This document shows, in pieces, positions 42,980 to 53,700 of a DNA stretch of 64,000 nucleotides. The notes under the pieces are model-generated. The model was not told the DNA's origin. It did no database searches and worked only from the letters and a program-made list of their open reading frames with translations. The stretch covers positions 28,903 through 92,902 of the forward strand of contig JAGBCA010000065.1 of NCBI GenBank assembly GCA_017938205.1, written 5' to 3'. Every line of letters starts with the position of its first letter. Position 1 is the stretch's first letter. The position numbers were made by a program, and so were the translations under genes. The DNA is from Clostridia bacterium (GTDB taxonomy: Bacteria > Bacillota > Clostridia > Oscillospirales > CAG-272).

Positions 42980-43681
42980 TCAAGGATGCAGCTCGTCCCA
43001 TGCCTTGCGCAGGTTGAAGAGCATCTCCTCCACCATTGCGTAAGGATCGGCCGCCTTCAGAATACCGCTCGTGGAGCCGGTTGCCTGTGCGCCGAGCTTG
43101 ATCGTGTTGTAAACGTCCTGTCCGTTCGAAATGCCTGCGCCCTGCAAAACCATGATGTCGGGATTGATCTCGCGCACGGTCTTGATGGTCTCGATCACAT
43201 AGTTTGAGTCACTCGTCGTGCCCGTGCCGATCAGCTCGGTCGGTTCAGCAACGATGAGGTTGGGGCCCATCTTTGCAATGCGCTTCACGTCCTCCACGGT
43301 ATCGGCGCAAACGATGGTTGCAAGACCGACCTCGTCCGCACGGCGGATGGTTTTTTCCAGCGTTTCCATATCGATGGGCTTTTCTGCGTGGTTAAGCATA
43401 ACGCCCTTCGCACCTGCCGCCTTCACCGCCTCGGGAAGAACGCTGCCAAGACCTCTTCCGGGAACGAGAGCATCCATGTGCTGTGCAAAAACGAGGATGC
43501 GCTCGGTATTGTCGGCCAGAAGCTGAATGTCGGTGTACTGCGGAGTAACGATCACGTCCACGTCGTACTTCATCGCGGTCTTGTCGATGACCTTTGCAAG
43601 CTTCAGCATTGCCTCGCCCCAGATGATCGCCTTCGGACCTACCTCGAAGAACGGGGGCTTGATGTTAAAATTTTTAACCAT
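42980..43681 (-). CDS. Archaeal-type triosephosphate isomerase homologue
   Basis: 233 residues, the short archaeal-type TIM, first gene of the operon. Seen: N-terminal FNIKPP with catalytic-type Lys8, AQHMD, His98 in LNHAEKP, Glu146 in VAEPTELIGTGTT, and the phosphate loop GAGISNGQD. The canonical HSEKR is changed to HAEKP. The glycolytic TIM (tpiA, 16987) is already present, so this copy probably serves the sugar pathway, either interconverting its triose phosphates or acting on a related tetrose phosphate. ATG at 43681 with TAAGGAGAG. Confidence 0.9.
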   Translation of the reverse strand: MVKNFNIKPPFFEVGPKAIIWGEAMLKLAKVIDKTAMKYDVDVIVTPQYTDIQLLADNTERILVFAQHMDALVPGRGLGSVLPEAVKAAGAKGVMLNHAEKPIDMETLEKTIRRADEVGLATIVCADTVEDVKRIAKMGPNLIVAEPTELIGTGTTSDSNYVIETIKTVREINPDIMVLQGAGISNGQDVYNTIKLGAQATGSTSGILKAADPYAMVEEMLFNLRKAWDELHP

Positions 43682-43718
43682 AGGGACTCTCCTTAAGATT
43701 ATTAAATATCTAATAATG

Positions 43719-43747
43719 ATTATACAACCCCTATACAAGAATGTCAA
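43719..43747 (-). promoter_or_regulatory. Promoter of the sugar catabolic operon
   Basis: On the minus strand TTGACA (43747-43742) and TATAAT (43724-43719), spacer 17 bp: perfect consensus. It should be strong unless repressed. Confidence 0.9.
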
Positions 43748-43763
43748 GAAAAAATTATCATAT

Positions 43764-43822
43764 ACTTTCGTTTTTTTTAATTGCACAATAAAATCGAAGG
43801 TTTTGTTGACAAAAACGAAAGT
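43764..43822. promoter_or_regulatory. Paired DeoR-type operator half-sites
   Basis: ACTTTCGTTTTT (43764-43775) and its exact reverse complement AAAAACGAAAGT (43811-43822) flank the intergenic centre. AAACGAAA-type repeats are common operator elements of DeoR/GlpR-family repressors. The second copy lies inside the spacer of the regulator's own promoter. Confidence 0.7.
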
Positions 43823-43834
43823 TGATGATATAAT
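43806..43834 (+). promoter_or_regulatory. Promoter of the DeoR regulator gene
   Basis: TTGACA (43806-43811) and TATAAT (43829-43834), spacer 17 bp, containing an AAACGAAA operator copy, which implies autoregulation. Confidence 0.88.
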
Positions 43835-43867
43835 ATAAAAAAGCGAAAAAGAAAAGAGACGGAAACT

Positions 43868-44626
43868 ATGACAGCAGAGCAGAGAAAACAGAAAATACTT
43901 GATCTTCTGAAGGAGAATGACACGGTGCGTGTATCGAACCTCAGCCGCCTTTTCGGTGTGAGTGAGGTGACCGTGCGCGCATATCTTGAGGATATGGAGG
44001 GGAAGGGCCTTCTCTCGCGTATTCACGGCGGCGCGGTCAGCTCCTATAAGCCCTATTACAGCATGAATCTCAATCAGCGCCTGGAGGCAAACCAGAAGGC
44101 AAAGGTCGCGATCGCAGAGCGGGTGGCCGATCTCATTCAGCCAAATGACACGGTGATGCTCAACGCCGGTACCACGACGCTTCTGGTTTTTCGCCGTTTT
44201 CCTGTGAGCTATAATCTGAATATCGTCACAAATTCGATCTCCATTGCCCTGGAGGCTTCCGGAAATCCGAATTACAACGTGATCCTGGTCGGGGGTGCGG
44301 TGAATACGAAATATCAGTTCACCCACGGAAACGATGCGGTAACGCAGCTGAAGAAATACCACGCGGATAAGCTGATCCTCTCGGTGGATGGGATCTCGCC
44401 GACCCAGGGCTACACCACGTACTATAACGCCGAGGTTTCGGTGGATGCCGCTATGATCGAGCAGTCGGATCGCTGTATCGTTGCCGCAGACCATTCGAAG
44501 TTCGGGCACAGTGCACTTGCCAAAATTTCAGATCTCTCTGTCGCGGATTATATCGTAACGAACGATCGTCTTTCAACGGAGCTTTTGGAGGAGCTGACCG
44601 CCGCGGGCGTGACTGTTTTGGTGTGA
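43868..44626 (+). CDS. DeoR/GlpR-family transcriptional regulator
   Basis: 252 residues. Seen: N-terminal DeoR helix-turn-helix (QRKQKILDLLKENDTVRVSNLSRLFGVSEVTVRAYLEDMEGKGLLSRIHGGAV), then the sugar-phosphate sensor domain with MLNAGTTTLLV, LNIVTNSISIA, VILVGGAVN, DKLILSVDGIS, DRCIVAADHSKFGHSA and YIVTNDRL. It is divergent from the sugar operon, with operator-like repeats between them. It likely represses the operon until a phosphorylated sugar intermediate binds. ATG at 43868; ribosome site GAGACGGA is only moderate. Confidence 0.95.
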   Translation: MTAEQRKQKILDLLKENDTVRVSNLSRLFGVSEVTVRAYLEDMEGKGLLSRIHGGAVSSYKPYYSMNLNQRLEANQKAKVAIAERVADLIQPNDTVMLNAGTTTLLVFRRFPVSYNLNIVTNSISIALEASGNPNYNVILVGGAVNTKYQFTHGNDAVTQLKKYHADKLILSVDGISPTQGYTTYYNAEVSVDAAMIEQSDRCIVAADHSKFGHSALAKISDLSVADYIVTNDRLSTELLEELTAAGVTVLV

Positions 44627-44714
44627 TTTGCAAAGTATTGTTTTCAAAAACACGTTTTTAAGGAAAACGTCAGAGAAATAGACTTCCGAATTAGTGGATT
44701 TAAGATTTATAAAG

Positions 44715-44760
44715 AGCGGACGTGCAAGCTTATTATCTGCCTTGCACGTCCGCTTCTGCT
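44715..44760 (+). terminator. Terminator of the DeoR regulator gene
   Basis: AGCGGACGTGCAAG pairs with CTTGCACGTCCGCT, followed by T-rich sequence. Confidence 0.85.
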
Positions 44761-44836
44761 TTTGCTTTGTTTTTTTTGCTTGTTTTTTGAAAGCGTTGGT
44801 CCCAAAACGGTTTTTTTGGTTTTCTTCATCCTTTTA

Positions 44837-44865
44837 TTGACAATTATAACAGATAGTGGTATAAT
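44837..44865 (+). promoter_or_regulatory. Promoter of the InlB/GLUG lipoprotein
   Basis: TTGACA (44837-44842) and TATAAT (44860-44865), spacer 17 bp: perfect consensus. Confidence 0.9.
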
Positions 44866-44911
44866 GAATGCATCCCAATTAAATATATTTAAAAAATTTA
44901 GGAGAAAAGGT

Positions 44912-47545
44912 ATGAAAGCGTTTAAGAAAATTGCGTTCGTTGCTCTTTGTGCGTTAACGCTTGCCTGCAGTATGCTTCTGCTTTCCTCTTGCAGTCTGCT
45001 CGGCGGCAGCTTTGACGTCACCTTCATTGCGGACGGAAAGACCTATCAGACGGTGGAGGGGAAGGGCTCGGAGCCGATCGCGCTTCCGGATGCTCCCGAA
45101 AAGAACGGATACGTCTTTGACGGATGGTATCTGGATAACGGTACTTGGCAGAAGCCGTTTGCCGCTGATGCGGTGAAGGCAGATACCTCCGTTTATGCAA
45201 AATTCTCCGCCGTTTCATATACGATCAAGTATGAAGCGATCGGCGGAACGCATAAAAATCCCACGGCTTACACGGTGGAGGATGCGATCACGCTGTCTGC
45301 GGCCAAGCACGAGGGCTATGCGTTTCTCGGCTGGTATGCGGATGCGCATTACACCACGGAGGTAAAGTCCATTGCCAAGGGCTCGACCGGTGATATTACC
45401 CTGTATGCAAAATACGATATTGACGATTATATCGTAAGCTACAATAAGGTGCTTTCGGTGAGAGACAATTCGGACAACGGCATCGCCGATCTCGGCATCG
45501 TTGCAAAGGATAAGCTCGGCAATTCTCTGAAGGCAACGGCCAAGGTGAAATCCGGTACGTATAAGGGCGGAAACACCATTGTATACGAGATCACTCTGAC
45601 GGACGATGCAGGTGTGTACGCAACCTTTGATACGGTTGCAATTCCCGTATATGACGTAAACGATATTGTATTCTCCTATTTTGCTAAAAATTCCACCTTT
45701 ATCAAGCTTTCGAGCAAGGGCGAGGAGTTTGATGCGAATGCAACCGACGCGTTCGGCAAGCCCTGCGAGATCACGGTGGAGCTTCTGGAGGGCTATACGC
45801 TTGCCGGCGGCGAGGTCGTTTCTCTTCAGATCGTGGCAACGGACGCTGCCGGCAACCGCAAGGTCAGCGAGCCGATCCACAGCATACAGGTTTACGATCT
45901 TCCCGTGATCACCTATGACGAGGAATTGCTTCCCGTTCTGGACAATACGGATCTTTCGACGCTTTTCACCGCCGTGGATAGCTTCGGCGCTGTCTTGCCG
46001 TTTGAGATCACGCCCTCAGCGGAGGCGCTTGTCATTGGAGAAAAGGTGATCGTTACCGTATCCGCAACGGATATCATGGGACAGACGACGGTGGAGGAAT
46101 TTGAATTTTCCGTATACGATTCCACGAAGCTGTTCGTTAAGCTTTACGTAAATGATGAGCTTTGGGAGATCGTTTCCATTGACGATGCCGCAAATTACAC
46201 GCTGCCTCTCTTTGAACTGGATGAGGCGTGGGATACCGCGGGATGGTTTGATGCAAGCGGAACCCGTTATACCGATGCCGAGGGTCTTGGCCTCGTGAAC
46301 GTAACCGAAAACAAAAAGCTCTATTACAGCATCATCAAGAGCGGCTATATTCCGATCTTCACCGTGGAGGAGCTGAAGGCCATCACGCCCGACGGAAGCT
46401 ACTATTTGTTTGCGGATCTCGATCTTAACAACGAGGAATGGACACCCGTGGGAACTGCGGAGACTCCGTACTCGGGAGAATTTATCGGTCAGGGACACGC
46501 GATCTCCAATCTCAGGATCACGGAGAACGCGCAATTCATCGGCTTCTTCGGCTACGTCACCGGCGCGATCGAGGGACTTGAGATCAAGAACGTAAATATT
46601 GCAACGACCTTTGATGCGTATTGCTACGTGGGCGCATTGATCGGCTATAACGATCAGGGCACCGTGAAGAGCTGCTCTGCATCGGGCCAGATCATCAATG
46701 CCGCAGGCTACGGCAAGGTGGGCGGCCTGATCGGCTATAATTATCAGGGAAGCGTCGAGGGCTCTGACTCTGTTTGTAAGGTCTCGGCATCTGCCGTATA
46801 CTATTGCTATATCGGCGGCCTGATCGGTGATAGCTATCAAGGCACGGTTACCGATTGCTTTGCAACCGGCGAGATCAAGATCACCCCTACCTGCGATACG
46901 GGCTATGCCGGCGGTCTGATCGGTTATAACAACGAGGGCACAGTCACGAGGTGCCATACGAGCGGTAACGTAAGCGTATCGGCTACGCGCATTGGCTACG
47001 TTGGCGGCTTTGTTGGAAGTAACAGCGGCACGCTGGAAAAATGCTATGCAACCGGAAACGTGACTGCAAGCATCAACTCCTCCACCAACGTAATCATCGG
47101 CTATACGGGCGGTCTGGTCGGCAGAAACCTCTACGGAAGCGTAACGGATTGCTATGCAACCGGAAATGCAAGCGCGAGCGCAAATGCGAGATATTGCTCC
47201 AGTTATTCGGGCGGTCTGATCGGCTTTGATTTTATGGGCAAGATCACGAATTGCTTTGCCGTTGGTAACGTATCGGCACTCTCCTCGTATGAGTCTACCT
47301 ATGGCGGCGGTATTGTAGGCTACAATGACGGCAGCACGATCGAAAACTGCTATTGCAACGCGGCGCAGACGTTTACGATCACGAGAGGCGCCGAGACCAC
47401 ATATGAGCCAACAAATGACGACGGCATCCTTGCGCAGATAGAAAATCTGCAGTCCGAGGAATGGATCAAGGAAAACCTCTGGACGGACGGTGCCGAGGAT
47501 TGGGACTTTACGGGTGCTTATCCTGCGCTTTGCGTGGCTGAATAA
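44912..47545 (+). CDS. Surface lipoprotein with InlB-type and GLUG repeats
   Basis: 877 residues. Seen: signal peptide with lipobox LLSSC (Cys27); two Listeria-Bacteroides/InlB B-type repeats (about 34-170, KNGYVFDGWYLDNG, HEGYAFLGWYADAH); Ig-like modules with repeated VYD endings (about 175-465); another GWFDASGTRYTDAEG module; then a long right-handed beta-type stretch of GLUG-like repeats (about 490-850, YVGALIGYNDQGTVKSC, VGGLIGYNYQGSVEG, YAGGLIGYNNEGTVTRC). Such proteins are cell-surface adhesins or binding proteins. ATG at 44912 with TTAGGAG; the longer frame is leader. It is convergent with the giant Hint protein. Confidence 0.92.
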   Translation: MKAFKKIAFVALCALTLACSMLLLSSCSLLGGSFDVTFIADGKTYQTVEGKGSEPIALPDAPEKNGYVFDGWYLDNGTWQKPFAADAVKADTSVYAKFSAVSYTIKYEAIGGTHKNPTAYTVEDAITLSAAKHEGYAFLGWYADAHYTTEVKSIAKGSTGDITLYAKYDIDDYIVSYNKVLSVRDNSDNGIADLGIVAKDKLGNSLKATAKVKSGTYKGGNTIVYEITLTDDAGVYATFDTVAIPVYDVNDIVFSYFAKNSTFIKLSSKGEEFDANATDAFGKPCEITVELLEGYTLAGGEVVSLQIVATDAAGNRKVSEPIHSIQVYDLPVITYDEELLPVLDNTDLSTLFTAVDSFGAVLPFEITPSAEALVIGEKVIVTVSATDIMGQTTVEEFEFSVYDSTKLFVKLYVNDELWEIVSIDDAANYTLPLFELDEAWDTAGWFDASGTRYTDAEGLGLVNVTENKKLYYSIIKSGYIPIFTVEELKAITPDGSYYLFADLDLNNEEWTPVGTAETPYSGEFIGQGHAISNLRITENAQFIGFFGYVTGAIEGLEIKNVNIATTFDAYCYVGALIGYNDQGTVKSCSASGQIINAAGYGKVGGLIGYNYQGSVEGSDSVCKVSASAVYYCYIGGLIGDSYQGTVTDCFATGEIKITPTCDTGYAGGLIGYNNEGTVTRCHTSGNVSVSATRIGYVGGFVGSNSGTLEKCYATGNVTASINSSTNVIIGYTGGLVGRNLYGSVTDCYATGNASASANARYCSSYSGGLIGFDFMGKITNCFAVGNVSALSSYESTYGGGIVGYNDGSTIENCYCNAAQTFTITRGAETTYEPTNDDGILAQIENLQSEEWIKENLWTDGAEDWDFTGAYPALCVAE

Positions 47546-47546
47546 T

Positions 47547-47587
47547 AAAAAATTCTCCCTGCCGAAATCGGCTGGGAGAATTTTTTT
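47547..47587 (+). terminator. Terminator of the InlB/GLUG lipoprotein
   Basis: AAAATTCTCCC pairs with GGGAGAATTTT, with an inner CCGA/TCGG pair, followed by T7. Confidence 0.9.
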
Positions 47588-47602
47588 ATAATATAATGAA
47601 GA

Positions 47603-47675
47603 AATCCCCCTATGCAAACGCACGCTTGCACAGGGGGAATCTTTGTTTTGGGGGTAAAGCCTGAAGCTTACCCCC
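47603..47675 (-). terminator. Two hairpins after the giant surface-protein gene
   Basis: CCCCCTATGCAA with TTGCACAGGGGG (about 47608-47638) has a short T-rich tail on the minus strand. GGGGGTAAAGC with GCTTACCCCC (47649-47674) lies closer to the stop. Together they likely end the giant transcript. Confidence 0.65.
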
Positions 47676-47703
47676 TGTGAAGAATTGCTATCGCTTAGGG
47701 AGA

Positions 47704-50700
47704 TCACATCGTGATCTCGTCGTAGTAATCGATGATGATCGCTCTGAGCTCATCGATGGTCATCAAGCCCTTTCCGATCGCAACGCTGAAGTAAGGACCG
47801 TTCAGAGCAAGGAACTGCTCGTAGGTGATCAGATCGGCCGCCGCTTCGTAAGGAAGAAGTCCGTACTTCTCAATATCCTTCTGCAGTGCTTCCATGTTGT
47901 ACTGAAGTCCGTCAAACTCAAACAGGTTCAGCACGTGAACGAAGGGAAGTGCGCAGAGCAGATTTTCTGCGAAGTGGTTGAAGCCGCCTGCCGTGGCGAT
48001 CGTGTATGCGGTGCGCGTATCTGCCACGATCTCGTAATCCACGAGCATTACCGTGCTCATCTCGCCGTCAACCAGAGCGGCAAAGTGCGTGCCGAGGAAT
48101 TCGTGCACGTTCACAGCACCGATGTTCACGTATTTCTCGTGATCCAGCGAGTAGAACGCGTGCAGATCCGCAATGCCGATCACCGTTCCGTCGGAGAATT
48201 TCAGATAAACGATCTCGTCAAAGGTCGCGGTGTGGATCGCGGTAACGGGAGATGCGCGCAGGCTGCCGGTCTCAAAGCTCCAAACGAGAAGCATATCACC
48301 GATCTTCACGTCCTCGGCTCTCTTGTACGTTCCGTCTGCCATCAGCACGGGCGTTTCGTCAATGATACAACCGCCGCCGTCACTGCTGCTGTTATTTGTA
48401 TCCGCAAGGTCAGCGATGAACTGATCGGATTCGGCAAATGCTTCAACGTATCCGCCGCCTCTCTGGTTGTTGTAGGTGTAGTAAACTCTGTAGGAGAATA
48501 CCGCGCCGTCCGTCAGGAGAGAGCGGCTGATGCTGATTGTAAATGCATTGTTGCTACCGCCGAGATACGAGTTGTAATCCGCTGCGGAAACGATGCTGCC
48601 GTCCGATGCGAGGATCTCGTAGCGGAGGATGCGGACCTCGTTCTCCAGGTATACGTCCGAGGGCGTCAGTCTGATGTTGTAGGTGTAATAATAGTAGCTG
48701 CTGTCGCTTCCTGCGCCGGCTCTCTCGGAGGTCACGTTCAGTGTGGGAGTGGGAACGGAGAAGAGCGTGCTGTCGGTTCGGATGCCGCAATGCATCTTTG
48801 CCTGATAGGTGCCCGCGTAATCGCTCAGCGTGTAGGTATAATCGATATATACCGTGTAATATGCGTTGGCGATCAGGCCGGTGAGATATACCCATCCGTC
48901 CTCGGTGTTCAGCGCGGAGCTTGCCGCAGAGGCAGGATAGTAAACGTAGGCGTTGTACGTCTCACCAAGCGCATCCAGCACCGTTACACCGGTGATGCTG
49001 TAGCTTGCAAATGCATCGCGCTTCACGAGAATTTCCGCAACCGTCTGTCCCGTCACGATCTCGGCTGCCACGTTGGAGGCACTCTTCACCTTGAAGGATC
49101 TCGTGGTCGTCGTAGTGCCGCTCGTGTTTTCGAGCTCGTATTCAAAGGTAACGATCACCTCGTATTCCACCTCATCGTCAATGCCGGTGAAGGCGTAGGT
49201 TCCCGTGCCGGTGATGCTTTCGATGCTATCCACCTTCGTTCTGTATTTCAGAAGGTCGATGGACTTGATCGTTACACCCGTGGAGAGATTCTGATTGATG
49301 TTGAAGGAGAGCGTGCCTGCCGATACGTTCACGTTCGTCAGCGTCAGAAGGTCGATCACGTGGGGGTAGAGGTTAACGATCGAAACGTCACTCCAGTTCC
49401 TTAACGAATTGCCGTTTGCATCGGTATACTGCGTGCCGGTGCCGTTTTGGCCGGAATACCAGCCGAGGAAGGCGTATCCACCGCTTCCGAGAGAAAGGAT
49501 GGGAAGCTTGTAGGACGTATCGTAGGTGATGCTCACGCGGTCGTTGTTGACGGGCGTGGAGTAGGGGTATTCAACGCCGTTCACAGCGTTTTCAAGGATC
49601 ACGCCGTACGTACCAACCTCCCATTTTGCATACAGCGTTATGCCATCGGGACGGTTTGCAGGGATCACGGTCATGATGTTGACAAACTCGGGCTCGGAAT
49701 ACCAGCCAAGGAAGGCGTATCCGCGCTTCGTGGGTGTCTTGAGCTTCACGCCGCCGTCAATGGTATACTGCGTGGGTGCATCGGATGGGTTCGTACCGCC
49801 GTCCAGCACATACGTGATATTGAACTTCACGATGTCGTAAACAGCCGTGAGCGTTCGGTTGGAAAGAATGTTGGTGTATGCGCCGTCCCAGCCCTTGAAG
49901 GTGTGGTATTCGTCAATATACATCTCCTCGTCTGTGGGAGGCGTTGCATCCTCGAAGGCCGTTACGGTCTCGGTCTTCAGAATGGCACCGCCTGCATCCT
50001 TGAAGATCACCTTGTAGGTCGCGATCTCCCACTGGGCGTAAACGTTCACGTCCTCGTGCGGCATCGTACCCACGGTGAAGCGGATCGCGTTCTCTGCATC
50101 GGCCGTCCAGCGGATGAAGTTGTAGCCGGTCTTTGCGGGCGTGGAGAATGCGGGGATCTTGTCAAGATACTTCACCGAGAGGGTGCTGATCGTAGAACCG
50201 TCGGAAATCAGGTTGATCTTATAGGTCTTCGGCTCAAAGCGCGGGAAAATGCTCATATCCGAGGTCACGGGCTGGCTGAAATCAACGAGCGTGCCACCGT
50301 TCTTTTCGGTAAAGAAGCCTAAGAAGTTGTAGTATTCGTGCGTCGGAGCCTCAGGCGCGGTAATCAGATCTCCGTAATACAGATTCTGCGGCGGGATGAC
50401 GATATCGGGCTCGATCGTTCCGTCCGGATACACGTAGAAGGGCTCGTAAACGAAGGTTACGGTGCAGGGTCTCTTCGGTCCGTTAGCAATACGGATGAAG
50501 AAGTCCAGCGTGCGCTCCGTCGTCGTAGTGATACGGAAACGGTAATCGTAATCCGAGTAAATGTCGCTGCGCTTGAAGAAGTCCTTGTGGATGGTAAGCG
50601 TATCAAAGTCCTCGTCGTTTGCGGTCAGCGTAAAGAGCTCTGCGGGGATCTTCTCAAGATCGCTGCCGAGGAAGGTCACGTAGGAAAGACTGCTGAGCGG

Positions 50701-53700
50701 CTCGCCAAACAGCTCAAGAGAGATCGGCAGATCCGCATCGGAAAGATAATCGTATACGATCGGGCTTTCCTGGTTGAGCTTCGGCTCGTGCGAGTCCTTC
50801 ACGGTGATCGTGAAGGGCAGAGACCCGTCGGTCGTTCTTATGCTGTAGTGATATTCGCCCACGGGAAGTCTGTAAAGGTAGAGATAGCTGATATAATAGG
50901 TATCAACCGTTCTCTCGTAATCCTCGTAGGTAATGTCACCGCCGGTGATGGTCTGATTCAGCATCACGTCGGCGCCGTCAAGCGATTCATCGTAGAGATT
51001 TACGTGTACCTGCAGATCGTATTTCGCAGTAACGGAGGGATCGAGACTGTATTCGTAAGCCGCCTTGTCAAAGGTAAATTCGGTTTTGTCAAGATACGGC
51101 TTTCTGGAGTCGTAAACCTCAATGTACTTTGTAAAGCTATGTCCGTTTGCGGAGATCCTCACCGTATAGGTTCCGTAAGAAATGCTCTTGAAGCCGGAAA
51201 GCATCATACCGTCTCTCGTGAAGAAGCCGATCGAAAGATCGTCGCACAGCACGGACTCGATGCGTCCCTCATAAAGCGTCCAGGGAACGAATACCTCTGT
51301 GATGTCGTCGGCAAACAGACTCTTATCCACGCGCGTCACGCTCTCAAAATACAGACCCGTATCGTGCACAACAACGGTAACGGTGATCGTATCGTCGCAA
51401 TCGTCAAAGCCGATCGTAAGAACGTGCTCGCCGATGGAGAGCGTTGAAAGCAGGGAATCAAAGATCGTGATCGTCTTTGCGCCGGAGGAGAAGCCGCTGC
51501 CGCGGCGGATTCCGTCGCAGGTAATGGATTTCACAGCCGAATCGTAAAGGATCGCATCGAACTGCTTGCTTCCGCCCGTAAATCTGTCATAGCGGATCAC
51601 AACGTCCTCTTCGAGATAGGGGGATCTTGAATCGTATACGCTCACGGTGAAGGTATCGCTCTTTCCGAGATAGCCGTGAAGAGTGAAGCTGTGATCTCCG
51701 TAGCCGAAGTCGGCAAGATACTCTGCCTTGAGGATAAATCCGGTGTCCGTAAGCTCGTAGTGTCTGCCCTCAACCAGCGTGCTGTAGCCTCTGGTGATAG
51801 CGCCGAAGGCATTGTTTTCACCGTAGCTTACGGTGAATGCAAGATCTGTGGGATTTGCATAGTCGGAGTATGCCTTATCGGGCGTTACCGAGGGAGTAGA
51901 TGCCGAAACGGGCGTTTCCTCGGGAACGTAGCTGGGTGCGTATTCGGTTTCGGGCGGGATAACTACCTTGGGCTTTTCGTAGCAGAGAACCTTGATCACA
52001 AACTCGTTTGCATCGGTAGTGACCGTGAATTCGAGCGTATCGCCCGCCTTAGGTGCAAGGCTCTGCAGGAAGGCTGCGGAAATGCTGATTACCTTCACGT
52101 TTGCATCGCCCGCATAGGGCCTGGGAAGATAATCGCCTACGCCGATGCCGTTACCGCCAAGAGAAACGAACTCGTGGTTGTAAAGTGCAATGGCAAACTG
52201 TGCGGACATGGGGAAGTCGATATTGAACTTCACCTGCGTATCCAAGGGCTCGGGAAGTCTTTGGTCGGAAATGTTGAGTCCGATCTCAAAGGTCTCGGTG
52301 CCGATCGTAAGCACGATCGTATGCACGCCGACGGAAAGCTTTTTCGCAATGGTATCCGCAGTGATCACGATATAGCCGCCGCGATAATCCACCGTCATAT
52401 CATCTCTGAACTGCGTGAGATAATAGGGAATATTCACACCGTCCACGGTGAGCCCGAGGATCGGATTGTCGTAAAGCTCTGCGCGGATCGCAATATCGGA
52501 TGCGTTTGCCTGCATATGATACGAGATGAAATCGGTGTTTGCCGCAGGAGTTCTCGTGTCGGATACCCGTATGGTGAGGCTATCGGTTTCAAGATGGTAC
52601 GTATCACCGGAGAGAACGTAGGAATCCACGGTGATGTTCACGTTGCCGTAAGGAACGAAGTATTCAACGAAATCGTCAAAAACGGTGATCGTAGAGGTGC
52701 TGAAATCGTAAGCATATTCCCACTCCTTGAGAAGAATGCCGTTGATCCTTATGTTGAAGTACTTTGCATCGTTCATCACGTACTTCACGGTGAAGTCCGT
52801 GCCGCTGCCAAAGAGATATTCTCTGTCGCAGGAAACCTCAGGTGCGAGCGTTTCGATCACGGTGACCTTCAAGGGAACGTCGCCCTCAAGGGTTGTCATG
52901 CTGAATTCCCATACGCCGGGATCAAGATTCAGAAGGAAGGACTCCGAAATGATGATCTTCTTCTGATCCACGGTGTAATCGTGCTGGCCGATGCCGTTAC
53001 CGCTGACTGCGGTTACGTAGCCCTCGTCATAAAGCTCGAAATAGAATACAACGTTCTGCGGATAGGATTTGTCAAAGGTCTTGCTGAAGACGTCGTCCTG
53101 CGGCGTGCGGCTGTCCATCACGGTAACGGGGAAGATCAGCTTTTCGTCCTCGTTGATGTCGTGCGTGATATTGGCCGTTCCGTAGGGAAGCGTGATCAGA
53201 TAAGAGGGATAGAACGTAACGGTGGTAATGCCATCGCCCTTATTCGTCAGCTCGTAGTGCTTGCCCTTCGTGAGTCCCTTGATGGAAAGCGTATCGTCAT
53301 AGAGCTTCACGTCAAAGGAGATCTGCGTGGGATTGTTTTTGTCAAATACGGGCGTTTCGGTGGTTACGAGCTCGGGAGATCTCGAATCCACGATGCGGAT
53401 GCTGATCGGAATGTATCCCGCATCGGTAATAACGTAGCCCGTATGCGTTCCGTAGCTGAACTCGCTCAGCCGATCGGCAGGGATGGTCACGCTTGCGGCC
53501 TTCGAATCGATGAGGCAGGAGAAGATGCCGGGATGCTCCTCAAATACCTTGTTCATCTTTTCTGCCGCATCCTCGATCTTGGCAAAATAGTCGGTCTCGT
53601 CCTTGAGAAGCTTTCGGATGAGATCGTACTGTGCGCGGATATCGGAGATCTCCTTGGAAACGGCTTCGATCTCTGCATCGCTGAGCACGGAGAGATAGAT

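Noticed and set aside
43682-44509. N-terminal extension of the archaeal-type TIM frame across the DeoR gene
   Set aside because: It is antisense to the DeoR gene and passes through both promoters; the ATG at 43681 has a strong ribosome site.
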